This document shows, piece by piece, positions 47,975-56,776 of a stretch of DNA of 64,000 nt (positions are counted from its first letter, which is position 1; each line of letters opens with the position of its first letter). The notes under the pieces were generated by a model. That model was not told the origin of the DNA, did not search any database, and saw nothing but the letters and a program-made list of their open reading frames with translations. This DNA comes from Nostoc sp. UHCC 0870. Lineage in GTDB: Bacteria > Cyanobacteriota > Cyanobacteriia > Cyanobacteriales > Nostocaceae. The position numbers and the translations under genes were made by a program. Where the stretch lies: the NCBI RefSeq assembly GCF_022063185.1, contig NZ_CP091913.1, positions 884,501 to 948,500 on the forward strand. Direction: 5' to 3'.

Positions 47975-48811
47975 ATGCGTAACCTACAGAATAATTCTGC
48001 CAGCAAATTTAAGTATAGTTTTTATCTTGCCGGAGGAATATTTTTCCTCTTTTTAGCTATGATGTTTCGTCCATTTGCAATTGTGAATGCCGGCGAACGT
48101 GGCGTATTGATGCAATTTGGTAAAGTCCAAGATCAGGTTTTAGATGAAGGACTGCATACAATTATGCCCATTGTCACATCAGTTAGAAGAATTAGTGTGC
48201 GCGTGCAACAAAATACCTTTCAAGCTGATGCGGCTTCTAAAGACCTTCAACAAGTCAAAACAGAGTTGGCTGTCAACTGGCACGTTGATCCTACTAAAGT
48301 CAATAGAGTGTTTCAACAAGTCGGAGATCAACAACAAATAGTGACCAGCATAATCACTCCGGCTGTATCTGAAGTTTTAAAGGCTGCAACTGCTAAAAAA
48401 ACAGCAGAAGAGATTATTACCCGCAGAACAGAATTAAAAGAAGAAATTGATAATAATTTAAAAAATAGACTTCAGGCTTACGGTTTAATAGTCGATGATG
48501 TTTCTCTAGTAAATTTTTCTTTTTCTCCAGAATTTAGTAGAGCAATTGAATCTAAACAAATTGCCGAACAAGAAGCTAAACAAGCAGAATTTATTGCTAA
48601 AAAAGCAACTCAAGAAGCTCAAGCAGAAGTCAACCGTGCTAAAGGTCAAGCTGAGGCGCAAAGATTACAAAGGCTAACTTTAACGCCAGAGTTATTGCAA
48701 AAGCAAGCGATAGAAAAATGGGATGGCAAGTTCCCAATGGTTATGGGTGGTAATGGTTCATTACCATTGATTAATATTAATCCTAATAGTTTGACTAGCA
48801 AAAATAACTAA
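47975..48811 (+). CDS. SPFH/prohibitin-family protein
   Basis: A 278-residue protein with an N-terminal membrane anchor (about 10-30, YSFYLAGGIFFLFLAMMF). The SPFH domain follows (about 35-190: NAGERGVLMQFGKVQDQVLDEGLH and NTFQADAASKDLQQVKTELAVNWHV, partly quoted). A long coiled coil (about 190-240, SKQIAEQEAKQAEFIAKKATQ) drives ring assembly. Prohibitins scaffold membrane microdomains and regulate FtsH-type proteases. ATG 47975 is preceded by AGGATC and is preferred over the TTG at 47954. Confidence 0.9.
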   Translation: MRNLQNNSASKFKYSFYLAGGIFFLFLAMMFRPFAIVNAGERGVLMQFGKVQDQVLDEGLHTIMPIVTSVRRISVRVQQNTFQADAASKDLQQVKTELAVNWHVDPTKVNRVFQQVGDQQQIVTSIITPAVSEVLKAATAKKTAEEIITRRTELKEEIDNNLKNRLQAYGLIVDDVSLVNFSFSPEFSRAIESKQIAEQEAKQAEFIAKKATQEAQAEVNRAKGQAEAQRLQRLTLTPELLQKQAIEKWDGKFPMVMGGNGSLPLININPNSLTSKNN

Positions 48812-48827
48812 TGCAAACGTATGTAGA

Positions 48828-48855
48828 GTAGAGACGTTGCATACAACGTCTCTAC
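48828..48855 (+). terminator. hairpin after the SPFH gene
   Basis: Perfect 12-bp arms (48828-48839 and 48844-48855) with a CATA loop, 17 bp after the stop. There is no U tract, so it may be a dispersed hairpin repeat serving as 3' end. Confidence 0.45.
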
Positions 48856-48889
48856 AGTTGTAGGCTACGGTGTACACAAAAGTTTTGGC

Positions 48890-49045
48890 GCAGTGTATCT
48901 ATCCCGCCTCGGAATCAATTCCGAGTCTCATAGCGCAAGTCCTTTTTAGAGGACTCAAAAAGAAATTCCATTTAGTCCACTTGAGTGGACTTTAGCTATT
49001 AGACGACGGTTTTCAACCGTTGGCGAGAGTTGTAGGGGAGAGGTT
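48890..49045. repeat. cluster of cyanobacterial hairpin repeats between the SPFH gene and patB
   Basis: Contains CTCGGAATCAATTCCGAG, GTCCTTTTTAGAGGAC, GTCCACTTGAGTGGAC and ACGGTTTTCAACCGT in a row: four short palindromes, the type seen as multi-hairpin intergenic repeats in Nostocales. They may form a combined 3' end for both convergent genes. Confidence 0.65.
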
Positions 49046-49075
49046 TTCCAGACCCCGTGAAAGGTCACGCTACCG

Positions 49076-50665
49076 TTAAGCAATATTTAGCACTTTACGT
49101 AAGATTGCTTGGTCTTCTAGCTTGGCTTTTAAGCGACCATTTTCTACATCTCGAATCCAGCTTTGGCTTTTACCTGTCAGCTTGGCTAATTCTCGTTGAG
49201 AAAGATTTAAGGTTTTTCGTGCCTGTAAAATCTGCTCACCCACTAAATCACCTGCGGTGGGAGATTTACGTTTGACTCTAGCGGTGCGCCGTTGTTTTTT
49301 TTCTGATTCTGAGATTTGGCGTTCCCATTCTGGCGGTAATTCAAAAGCTAAAATCCGTGCATTCATTAAGAGATTCCACTTCCCACGGGGGCCGGTGTCG
49401 GTGAGGCGGGTTTCGCCACCAGCGTCATTAATCCAAAATTCCAAGGCTTCATCAGGATCTTCGGGAATATCCATTAATTTTGCCCAGAGGGGTTGAATTT
49501 CTGGGGGATAGGTAATGGGGTCGAAGACGGGTTTAATGCCATGATGGTTGAGAATTTCTAAATCGCTTTCAAATGTCCGTAATAGACGTTTGCGTTCTTC
49601 TCGCTGTCGGGAAGCTAGGGTAACTTTTTCTTCTCCATAAGCAATACGGAGCAAGGTAGGAACGGTGATGCGTTGTTCCTTACCCATTTTGGTTTTAAAC
49701 AGCAACCACAGCATTAGTCTGACTGCGCCTTCATGTTGCTGCCAAATGCTCATGACTGTGGTTAAGACAGTTTTGGGCAAACTGCCGTATTGGTAGAATG
49801 TACTACGTTCTTTACATCCTTGTTTGTTCAAGAAATATTGTGACCATATCCCGGCGCGGATTTTAAAAGTTAGTCCGATGAGATATTTGCATCCTAGGTC
49901 ATCTTCTTGAAAGTGGTGTTGAATGTTGACCAAGTGCCACAAGCGGCTATTTTTAACTGAAAACCCCTGGACTCGACCTTGTTGGGGCCAGTCGAGGGAA
50001 ATAATCAGTGAACAAGCTTGCAGCACAAGGTTTTTCATTAAGGAGAGTTTGGCAATTTTACTTAGGTCTTTGCGTTTCTCCAGTCCTAAATATTTCTCTA
50101 GTTGTCGTTCGTCAATGGCAAATTCTTGCTCCCAAGGTTGATCTAAGGCTGTAGCGTGGGCTGCAAAAATGAGATGGATGCAAGCGGCGCGAATATCCAG
50201 AGTCTCAATTGCACTAATATCTTTGGCGTGTTCGCTGAGTTTAAATGGATCTTGGATGTGAAAGGCGATCGCACCCCGTCCTTGATTAACTTGTCTGCTA
50301 TAACAGAGATAGCCTGCTTCATCCTGTTCCCAATTGAGGGATGTACGCTGCGCTAATAGGTTGCAAGCTTCCCAAATAGCGATCGCAGAAGCAAATGGGT
50401 TATTCTTGCCATTAGAAAACAAGTCTGAACTGGTAGCATCTCTCGGTTCTATTTTGCATCTCCCCTTCTTCGCCTGCCAGGGAATTGGAGATTTAGTTGG
50501 ACAAGCTATTACACATTGCGGTTCAGGATAATAGCCTTCACAATTATTACAAAGACAAGGATCTATCCAATATTGATTGCCTTCTATTTTGATTGCACCC
50601 GTAGGACATTGGGGACGGCAGTTGTCACATCCAACGCAATTTTTGTTAGGAATTGTATAAGGCAT
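49076..50665 (-). CDS. patB: PatB/CnfR-type ferredoxin-HTH transcriptional activator of nitrogen fixation
   Basis: A 529-residue regulator. Residues about 8-55 have two [4Fe-4S] ferredoxin motifs: CVGCDNCRPQCP, then CLCNNC with CVIACP. A long middle region follows, and the C terminus (about 478-525) is a Cro/C1 HTH (LSQRELAKLTGKSQSWIRDVENG). This ferredoxin-plus-HTH arrangement is that of PatB/CnfR, required for nif expression under low oxygen and for late heterocyst function in Anabaena. The iron-sulfur clusters presumably sense oxygen or redox. Divergent from a nif-type ferredoxin and next to heterocyst-type cox genes, which supports the call. Confidence 0.92.
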   Translation of the reverse strand: MPYTIPNKNCVGCDNCRPQCPTGAIKIEGNQYWIDPCLCNNCEGYYPEPQCVIACPTKSPIPWQAKKGRCKIEPRDATSSDLFSNGKNNPFASAIAIWEACNLLAQRTSLNWEQDEAGYLCYSRQVNQGRGAIAFHIQDPFKLSEHAKDISAIETLDIRAACIHLIFAAHATALDQPWEQEFAIDERQLEKYLGLEKRKDLSKIAKLSLMKNLVLQACSLIISLDWPQQGRVQGFSVKNSRLWHLVNIQHHFQEDDLGCKYLIGLTFKIRAGIWSQYFLNKQGCKERSTFYQYGSLPKTVLTTVMSIWQQHEGAVRLMLWLLFKTKMGKEQRITVPTLLRIAYGEEKVTLASRQREERKRLLRTFESDLEILNHHGIKPVFDPITYPPEIQPLWAKLMDIPEDPDEALEFWINDAGGETRLTDTGPRGKWNLLMNARILAFELPPEWERQISESEKKQRRTARVKRKSPTAGDLVGEQILQARKTLNLSQRELAKLTGKSQSWIRDVENGRLKAKLEDQAILRKVLNIA

Positions 50666-51827
50666 ACTGGCTCTTTTCCCACTTGAATCGTTGAGATGTT
50701 TGGTTTAAGTCTCCCCTGGATGTGTCCTGTTTATTTTGCATTTGCTACCCAGTTATTTATTCAGCAAGAAAAATATTCTTACTAGAATAATTGTCCACAT
50801 CCATATTTAGACTTTGCACCCAATCAGAAGCTATTAATTTGAGCATTATTTCACTTCTTTATTAGATAAAGATTTCATAAATATTTTTATAAGTTTGTTC
50901 GTAATGAGCTTAGAAAAGGTTCTTAAGAATTTAATAAATACTTAGCTCACGAACATTTTGATTTAACCTTAAAGCCTTAACCAAAGTATTTTTATGGGAT
51001 ATTCATATCCATACGTATTTGATTTATTGAATTTATTAATAATTTTAATATTTAACGCTAAGTAATAATCTGTCATGGCGGTGACAAATTGGATAGGTGA
51101 TGATGTAATCCTTATGTTTATGATTTTTTCCCATGATTGTAATTAAGGCATTGATAATCATTTAGCAAAAAATAGCTTTGCTGGAAGTATTTTTTTATAA
51201 ATATCGAAAAAATCGTTTTGTGTATTGAGATACAGTTTTTAAATCAAAATATGGAATTGTTAGCAACTTGCTAATTAATGGCATATCTTTATTAGTATTT
51301 TTACAGAGGAATATTTATTACATTTGTAGTTATGAATGCAATACATGGGTTTATATTAGAGGGTGTTTGAAAAGTTTCAGTAGGTATAAAAATGTCATTC
51401 TGACTGGAGTCCTGAGCGAAGGGAAGGAACTGTAAGGAAGAATCTAGGCTTTGTGGCACATACCGAGATGTTTCATTCCGCTACGCTGCATACTCCTGCG
51501 GAGAAGCAAGCTACAACATGACAAAGAAACAGACTTTTCAAACGTCCTTTTACAAGCAATACCTATCTAAATAAATTTTTAAGATAATAAATCCTGTATC
51601 ATTGAAGGGTAGATAGTATTTTTAATATAGAGGTGATATCAAATCATTAATCATAATCTTTTTCATTTAATTAAAATTACATATTAGGGAGAAAGTTTTT
51701 GTATTTAATTAGCTTTTATTGACTCTATGAATTAATTAATTGGTAACAAAATAACCAGATAAAATTGAAGTAGGATGAATATTCAAGTACCAACAAGTTT
51801 ATTGGCAGGATGGCCGGGAGTTTAGTG
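50666..51827. promoter_or_regulatory. 1.16-kb divergent intergenic region, patB / nif-type ferredoxin
   Basis: Very AT-rich with no ORF. It must hold promoters for patB and the ferredoxin gene. I searched by eye for NtcA-type GTA-N8-TAC and found no convincing match. A MITE-like element occupies 51361-51547. Confidence 0.5.
51361..51547. repeat. MITE-like element, about 187 bp
   Basis: GTTTGAAAAGT at 51365-51375 is inverted at 51533-51543 (ACTTTTCAAAC), with further imperfect pairing outside. The interior contains GTCATTCTGACTGG and GAGATGTTTC. It shares the GAAACATCTC motif (inverted) with the element at 58025-58137, so both may be one family. Non-coding. Confidence 0.65.
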
Positions 51828-52121
51828 ATGGCAACACTCACAGGATTGACATTTGGCGGCAAGACTTGGACACCTAAATTTGCTCAATCAATCAATAAAG
51901 ACAAATGTATCGGATGCGGCAGATGTATTAAAGTCTGTGGTTATTCTGTGCTGGATTTGAAAGCACTGAATGAAGAAGGTGAATTTGTAGAAGATGAAGA
52001 AGATGATGAAATCGAGCGCAAAGTCATGGTAGTTGCTCACCCAGAAAACTGTGTTGGTTGTGAAGCTTGTGCGCGGATTTGTCCTAAAAATTGCTACAGC
52101 CATGCTGCATTAGAAAACTAA
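51828..52121 (+). CDS. fdxB: nif-type ferredoxin III, 2[4Fe-4S]
   Basis: A 97-residue ferredoxin. Cluster motifs [12 protein letters not shown] (about 26-37) and [15 protein letters not shown] (about 76-90) are separated by a long acidic insert ([15 protein letters not shown]), the layout of FdxB ferredoxins in nif regions. It likely donates electrons for nitrogenase or FeMo-cofactor assembly. ATG 51828 has GGGAG upstream at good spacing; an ATG at 51810 adds six residues. It diverges from patB, its probable activator. Confidence 0.88.
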   Translation: MATLTGLTFGGKTWTPKFAQSINKDKCIGCGRCIKVCGYSVLDLKALNEEGEFVEDEEDDEIERKVMVVAHPENCVGCEACARICPKNCYSHAALEN

Positions 52122-52559
52122 GTTGTGTACCAAAGAATACTGTTATTAGCGACATAAAAATACTCAGCAAGGTGACTAGAGGGGAATATTTTAACTTTAC
52201 GGATGGTAAAAAGTTCGTAGTAAACAAACGCGTAAACCACTAATTGTTTACTATTAACAAATTCATCCTTGCTATTACAACTAACAGTGTTCTTGATGGG
52301 ATTCCGCACAAACATCCTTGTTCAGCAACTTCACAATCTATTGTTAAGTTTTTGGGGGAAGATATGAAGATATCTGGAATAATTCCCCCGATTTTTATTT
52401 TCATAAGCTAAAACTTTAATAAGTGAAAAAAACATTATCTGGTAAATAATGTAAAAGCCTATAGCTGGGGAATAGGGACTATGTGTGATAAAGCAATGCT
52501 CAACACCCCATGCTCCACGCCTAAAGCCCCTAATACCAATATCTAAAAAAGCAGGTACT
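52122..52559. promoter_or_regulatory. 438-bp region before the cox operon
   Basis: AT-rich, no ORF. Presumed promoter of coxBAC. I see no TCCGGA heterocyst-type -35 motif and no NtcA box. Confidence 0.4.
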
Positions 52560-53516
52560 ATGCAACAAATTCCTGTTTCATTATGGACTCTGATTGCTGG
52601 AATAGTAATTGGAGTAATCAGTCTGTGGATAGGTCAAAATCACAATCTATTGCCTGTACAAGCATCACTACAAGCACCCTTGGTAGACGGATTTTTTAAT
52701 ATCATGTTTACCATTGCTGTAGCCCTATTTTTGGTAGTAGAAGGCACGATTTTGATTTTCTTGTTCAAATATCGTCGTCGTCGGGGTGACAATACCGATG
52801 GTGTAGCTATCGAAGGTAACATTCCTCTAGAAATCTTTTGGACGGCAATTCCATCACTGATTGTAATTTGCCTAGGTATCTACAGCGTAGATGTCTTTAA
52901 CCAAATGGGAGGTTTAGAGCCTGGGAGTCATCCTAGTCATGCGGCTCACACCTCTGGAACTGCTCTGGCTGGTACTCTGGATGAAGCTAAAACTGCTCCC
53001 CGCATTGGGATTGGCGCATCTCCTACAAATCAGGCGAAACCTGCGGATTTGGTGGTAAATGTGACTGGTATGCAGTTTGCTTGGTTATTTGACTATAACA
53101 ACGGCGTTAACTCTGGGGAATTGCACGTTCCTGTCGGTGCTGATGTGCAGCTTAATCTCTCAGCACAGGATGTAATTCACTCCTTTTGGGTACCTCAATT
53201 TCGGCTCAAGCAAGACGCAATCCCTGGTATCCCTACCGAATTAAGATTTGTAGCAACTAAACCAGGTACATATCCAGTAGTTTGTGCTGAACTTTGCGGT
53301 GGTTATCACGGTTCAATGCGGACACAGGTGATTGTCCACACACCAGAAGAGTTTGATAGCTGGCTGACAGAAAATCAGGTTGCTCAACAGCAGAATCTCC
53401 AACAAGCGGTTGCTGTGAACCCAGTGAACTTATCTACATCAGAGTTTCTTGCACCTCATGTTGAGAACTTGGGGATTGATGCAGCAAGTTTGGAGTCGTT
53501 GGTCATTGGTCATTAG
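52560..53516 (+). CDS. coxB: cytochrome c oxidase subunit II
   Basis: A 318-residue subunit II. Two membrane helices (about 8-27 and 48-70), then a periplasmic/luminal cupredoxin with the CuA ligands: DVIHSFWVPQF (His) and CAELCGGYHGSM (Cys-x3-Cys, Glu, His, Met). It accepts electrons from cytochrome c6 or plastocyanin. ATG 52560 (MQQIPVSLWTLIAG) is chosen; an earlier start at 52485 adds 25 non-membrane residues. The last residues LVIGH come from a TTGGTCA repeat. First gene of coxBAC. Confidence 0.95.
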   Translation: MQQIPVSLWTLIAGIVIGVISLWIGQNHNLLPVQASLQAPLVDGFFNIMFTIAVALFLVVEGTILIFLFKYRRRRGDNTDGVAIEGNIPLEIFWTAIPSLIVICLGIYSVDVFNQMGGLEPGSHPSHAAHTSGTALAGTLDEAKTAPRIGIGASPTNQAKPADLVVNVTGMQFAWLFDYNNGVNSGELHVPVGADVQLNLSAQDVIHSFWVPQFRLKQDAIPGIPTELRFVATKPGTYPVVCAELCGGYHGSMRTQVIVHTPEEFDSWLTENQVAQQQNLQQAVAVNPVNLSTSEFLAPHVENLGIDAASLESLVIGH

Positions 53517-53566
53517 TTAATCAACTGTTGACTTTGGACTATTCGGTAAACGTCAAAAAATCGGTT

Positions 53567-55207
53567 ATGACACAAGTAGAATTTCCACCATACAGACCTT
53601 CAGATAAGGGACACAGTGTACATTTTCAACCGGCTTGGAAATGGCGGGATTATTTCACGTTTAACGTAGATCATAAGGTTATAGGCATCCAATATTTGGT
53701 GACTGCCTTTTTCTTCTACTTGATTGGTGGGTTGATGGCGATCGCAATTCGTACTGAGTTAGCCACGCCTGATGCAGACTTCATTGATCCGAATCTGTAC
53801 AACGCCTTCATGACCAATCATGGAACAATCATGATTTTCCTATGGATTGTTCCCAGTGCGATCGGGGGTTTTGGTAATTATCTCATCCCCTTGATGATTG
53901 GGGCGCGGGATATGGCGTTCCCGAAATTGAACGCGGTCGCTTTTTGGTTGAACCCACCAGCCGGATTACTCCTTGCAGCGAGTTTCATTTTCGGTGGTTC
54001 TCAATCTGGTTGGACTGCTTACCCACCATTAAGTCTAGTTACAGCACCCATCGCTCAAAGTCTGTGGATTTTAGCGATCGTGTTGGTTGGTACTTCCTCC
54101 ATTCTCGGTTCGGTGAACTTTGTTGTCACCATCCTGATGATGAAAGTCCCCAGCATGAAATGGGATCAATTACCTCTGTTCTGCTGGGCTATCTTAGCGA
54201 CTTCTATACTAGCACTGGTTTCTACACCTGTATTAGCTGCGGGTTTGGTATTATTGCTATTTGACATCAACTTTGGTACTTCTTTCTTTAAACCAGATGC
54301 TGGTGGTAACGTCGTTATCTATCAACATTTGTTCTGGTTTTACTCTCACCCGGCAGTATATTTGATGATTCTGCCCATCTTCGGCATTATGTCCGAAGTG
54401 ATTCCCGTCCATGCACGGAAGCCAATTTTTGGATATAAGGCGATCGCCTATTCTACTGTCGCTATCTGTGTTGTTGGCTTGTTTGTCTGGGTACACCATA
54501 TGTTTACCAGTGGGACAGCAGGCTGGATGCGGATGTTTTTCACAATCTCAACTTTGATTGTGGCAGTTCCTACCGGCGTAAAGATTTTCGGTTGGGTTGC
54601 GACTCTCTGGGGTGGTAAGATTCGCTTTACTAGTGCCATGCTATTTGCGATCGGCTTATTGTCGATGTTTGTCATGGGTGGTTTAAGCGGCGTGACAATG
54701 GGGACTGCACCTTTTGATGTTCACGTCCACGATACTTATTATGTAGTGGCACACTTCCACTATGTGCTGTTTGGTGGTTCTGTGTTTGGGATTTATGCCG
54801 GGATTTATCACTGGTTTCCCAAAATGACAGGACGGAAGTTAAATGAGTTTTGGGGACGGATTCATTTTGTTCTGACTTTGATTGGAACTAATTTAACTTT
54901 CTTACCTATGCACAAGTTGGGTTTGCAAGGTATGCCTCGGCGGGTAGCAATGTATGACCCGCAGTTTGTGGATTTGAATGTGCTTTGTACTATTGGGGCG
55001 TTTCTTTTAGGGTTATCGGTCGTTCCTTTTGCGCTCAATGTTCTCTTCAGTTGGCGCAAGGGAGAATTGGCTGGTGATAATCCTTGGGAAGCTTTGAGTT
55101 TGGAATGGACTACTAGTTCTCCTCCTGCGGTGGAGAATTGGGAGGTTTTGCCAGTGGTGACTCATGGGCCTTATGAGTATGGTCATTCTTCGGAAGTAAG
55201 TGAGTAG
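53567..55207 (+). CDS. coxA: cytochrome c oxidase subunit I
   Basis: A 546-residue, 12-helix catalytic subunit that reduces O2 to water. Heme a ligand H85 (NHGTIM). The CuB ligand H261 and cross-linked Y265 are in FYSHPAVY, then H310-H311, and the HVHDTYYVVAHFHY segment binds hemes a3 and a. The YSHPxV motif, in place of GHPEV, is the type A2 signature of heme-copper oxidases. ATG 53567 is preferred over an upstream TTG/ATG. In Anabaena a coxBAC set near patB is heterocyst-specific and scavenges O2 for nitrogenase; the same role is inferred here. Confidence 0.97.
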   Translation: MTQVEFPPYRPSDKGHSVHFQPAWKWRDYFTFNVDHKVIGIQYLVTAFFFYLIGGLMAIAIRTELATPDADFIDPNLYNAFMTNHGTIMIFLWIVPSAIGGFGNYLIPLMIGARDMAFPKLNAVAFWLNPPAGLLLAASFIFGGSQSGWTAYPPLSLVTAPIAQSLWILAIVLVGTSSILGSVNFVVTILMMKVPSMKWDQLPLFCWAILATSILALVSTPVLAAGLVLLLFDINFGTSFFKPDAGGNVVIYQHLFWFYSHPAVYLMILPIFGIMSEVIPVHARKPIFGYKAIAYSTVAICVVGLFVWVHHMFTSGTAGWMRMFFTISTLIVAVPTGVKIFGWVATLWGGKIRFTSAMLFAIGLLSMFVMGGLSGVTMGTAPFDVHVHDTYYVVAHFHYVLFGGSVFGIYAGIYHWFPKMTGRKLNEFWGRIHFVLTLIGTNLTFLPMHKLGLQGMPRRVAMYDPQFVDLNVLCTIGAFLLGLSVVPFALNVLFSWRKGELAGDNPWEALSLEWTTSSPPAVENWEVLPVVTHGPYEYGHSSEVSE

Positions 55208-55395
55208 TTAGCTCACGCATTCGCCGCTAGGCGTTCCGCTTGCGGTAGACGCAAAGGCGCAAAGAAGAGAGCGAAAGGGTAGGCTTTGTACCTACCCTAA
55301 CTACTGGTGAAATGTTTCGCCCTAGGAAAATATGAAAGAAACACTCCCCCTTCTCTCTTCTCTGTAACCTGTAACCTGTAACCTAAGAGGTATGT
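55208..55395. repeat. repeat-containing spacer between coxA and coxC
   Basis: Contains ACGCAAAGGCGCAAAG and three AACCTGT heptamers (about 55365-55384). A 188-bp spacer is long for an operon, but no terminator is apparent. Confidence 0.55.
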
Positions 55396-55980
55396 ATGAC
55401 TGTAGTGACGGCGCATGAGGATCATGAGGCGCATCCTGATTTACGGGTGGCGGGGTTGTTGACTTTCCTCGCTTCGGAATCTTTGATGTTTGGTGGCTTT
55501 TTTGCTACTTATTTGTTTTTTGGGGGGACTACGGATGTTTGGCCTCCAGAGGGAACGGAGGTGGAGTTATTTGTACCGGCGATTAATACCGCGATTCTGG
55601 TTTCTAGTAGTTTCGTCATTCACTTCGGTGATATGGCGATTAAGAAGAATAATGTCTGGGGAATGCGGTTTTGGTATTTCTTGACCGCTATTATGGGAGC
55701 GGCTTTTTTGGCTGGTCAGGTTTATGAATACCAAAATTTGGGGTATGGTCTGACTACCAATGTGTTTGCTAACTGCTTCTATATCATGACCGGATTTCAC
55801 GGTTTGCACGTATTTATAGGACTGTTGTTGATTTTAGGAGTGTTGTGGCGATCGCGTCGTTCGGGTCATTATTCTGCAAGTAAGCATACTGGCATCGAAA
55901 TGGCAGAAATGTACTGGCACTTTGTAGACATTATTTGGATTGTTCTCTTCACTTTGGTTTACATCATCACACGGTTTTGA
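55396..55980 (+). CDS. coxC: cytochrome c oxidase subunit III
   Basis: A 194-residue subunit III with five membrane helices. RVAGLLTFLASESLMFGGFFATY is the family N terminus (partly quoted), GFHGLHVFIGLLLI the middle, and AEMYWHFVDIIWIVLFTLVYI the C-terminal signature. It stabilises the oxidase and proton uptake. Last gene of coxBAC, followed by a strong hairpin. Confidence 0.96.
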   Translation: MTVVTAHEDHEAHPDLRVAGLLTFLASESLMFGGFFATYLFFGGTTDVWPPEGTEVELFVPAINTAILVSSSFVIHFGDMAIKKNNVWGMRFWYFLTAIMGAAFLAGQVYEYQNLGYGLTTNVFANCFYIMTGFHGLHVFIGLLLILGVLWRSRRSGHYSASKHTGIEMAEMYWHFVDIIWIVLFTLVYIITRF

Positions 55981-56000
55981 AATTAGGTTAGCGGTGGTCA

Positions 56001-56031
56001 GATCCCCGACTTCTTGAAGAAGTCGGGGATC
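56001..56031 (+). terminator. hairpin terminating the cox operon
   Basis: Perfect 15-bp arms (56001-56015 and 56017-56031), GC-rich (CCCCGACTTCTT), 20 bp after coxC. The U-rich tail is short. This CCCCGACTTCTTGAAGAAG type of hairpin is a recurring cyanobacterial 3' element. Confidence 0.6.
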
Positions 56032-56069
56032 TTGCAGTCCACTAGTCTTTAATCCCTACCCAGACAATT

Positions 56070-56555
56070 ATGCACACTGACACAAATAAATTTTCCTGGT
56101 TTCAAGTTTCTGAAGATGTCAAAAAGTTATTAATTTTAGCTGCACAGCATTGGGAAAATACTTCAGAATCAGAAAAATACATACAACAAGCTTTAGCTAT
56201 AACTGGGGAAAATACCGATGTTTTAGTAGCAGCTTATAGATTTTTCTTTTATAAAAATAATTATTCTTTGGCATTGCGAACAACTAGCCAATTATTAGAT
56301 AAAATTAAAGAATCAGAGAAATTGCCTGATGAGTGGGAGCAGCTTAAACCAATCTTAGCTAATCGGAAGGAAGAACCACCTATCAGGTTGTACTTAAATG
56401 CTTATGCCGCTACAGGATTGGTATTAGCAAAGTTAGGGGAAATCGAGCGAGCTAAGGAAATCAGCATGAGAGTTAAAGAAATTGACTCAAAGCAAGATTT
56501 CGGAGCAGGAATCCTACTGGATGTATTAACACGTCCAGCAGAAGAAGATGATTAA
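56070..56555 (+). CDS. tetratricopeptide-like protein, function unknown
   Basis: A 161-residue soluble helical protein. Helical pairs such as AAQHWENTSESEKYIQQALAI, NYSLALRTTSQLLDKIKE and AATGLVLAKLGEIERAKEISMRV resemble TPR repeats (degenerate, about three to four). The context is between coxBAC and the cupin/nitrogenase-associated pair, all on the plus strand, so a role in nitrogen-fixing cells is plausible but unproven. Confidence 0.7.
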   Translation: MHTDTNKFSWFQVSEDVKKLLILAAQHWENTSESEKYIQQALAITGENTDVLVAAYRFFFYKNNYSLALRTTSQLLDKIKESEKLPDEWEQLKPILANRKEEPPIRLYLNAYAATGLVLAKLGEIERAKEISMRVKEIDSKQDFGAGILLDVLTRPAEEDD

Positions 56556-56597
56556 AACAGTGAACAGTCCACAGTTATCAGTTAATACTCTACAACC

Positions 56598-56771
56598 ATG
56601 AATATTTTTTCATTTTTTAACGCATCTTCCTACAACGCTCTATCTGCATCTTCTGATAACAATAACCTCTTTCCCTCTAAGGTTGTTGTGCCAACATTTT
56701 CTAATGAACCTCTTCCTAATCTCGCTACTCCCGTGTTGGTTTTCTCCCAATTCTCTCAACAAAGACTTTAA
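56598..56771 (+). CDS. small ORF, 57 residues, function unknown
   Basis: ATG at 56598, TAA at 56769-56771, only five bases before the cupin ATG. The peptide is Ser/Asn/Phe-rich (MNIFSFFNASSYNALSASSD ...) with no membrane helix or known motif. There is no good Shine-Dalgarno. Tight spacing in a plus-strand gene series supports it; composition does not. It may also be leader sequence. Confidence 0.45.
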   Translation: MNIFSFFNASSYNALSASSDNNNLFPSKVVVPTFSNEPLPNLATPVLVFSQFSQQRL

Positions 56772-56776
56772 ATATT

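Noticed and set aside
50666..51827. NtcA-binding site (GTA-N8-TAC) upstream of patB or fdxB
   Set aside because: By-eye scanning found GTA and TAC only at wrong spacing.
53528..53566. Longer N terminus of CoxA from an upstream start
   Set aside because: Residues before MTQVEFPPYRP are repeat-derived and do not belong to the family N terminus.
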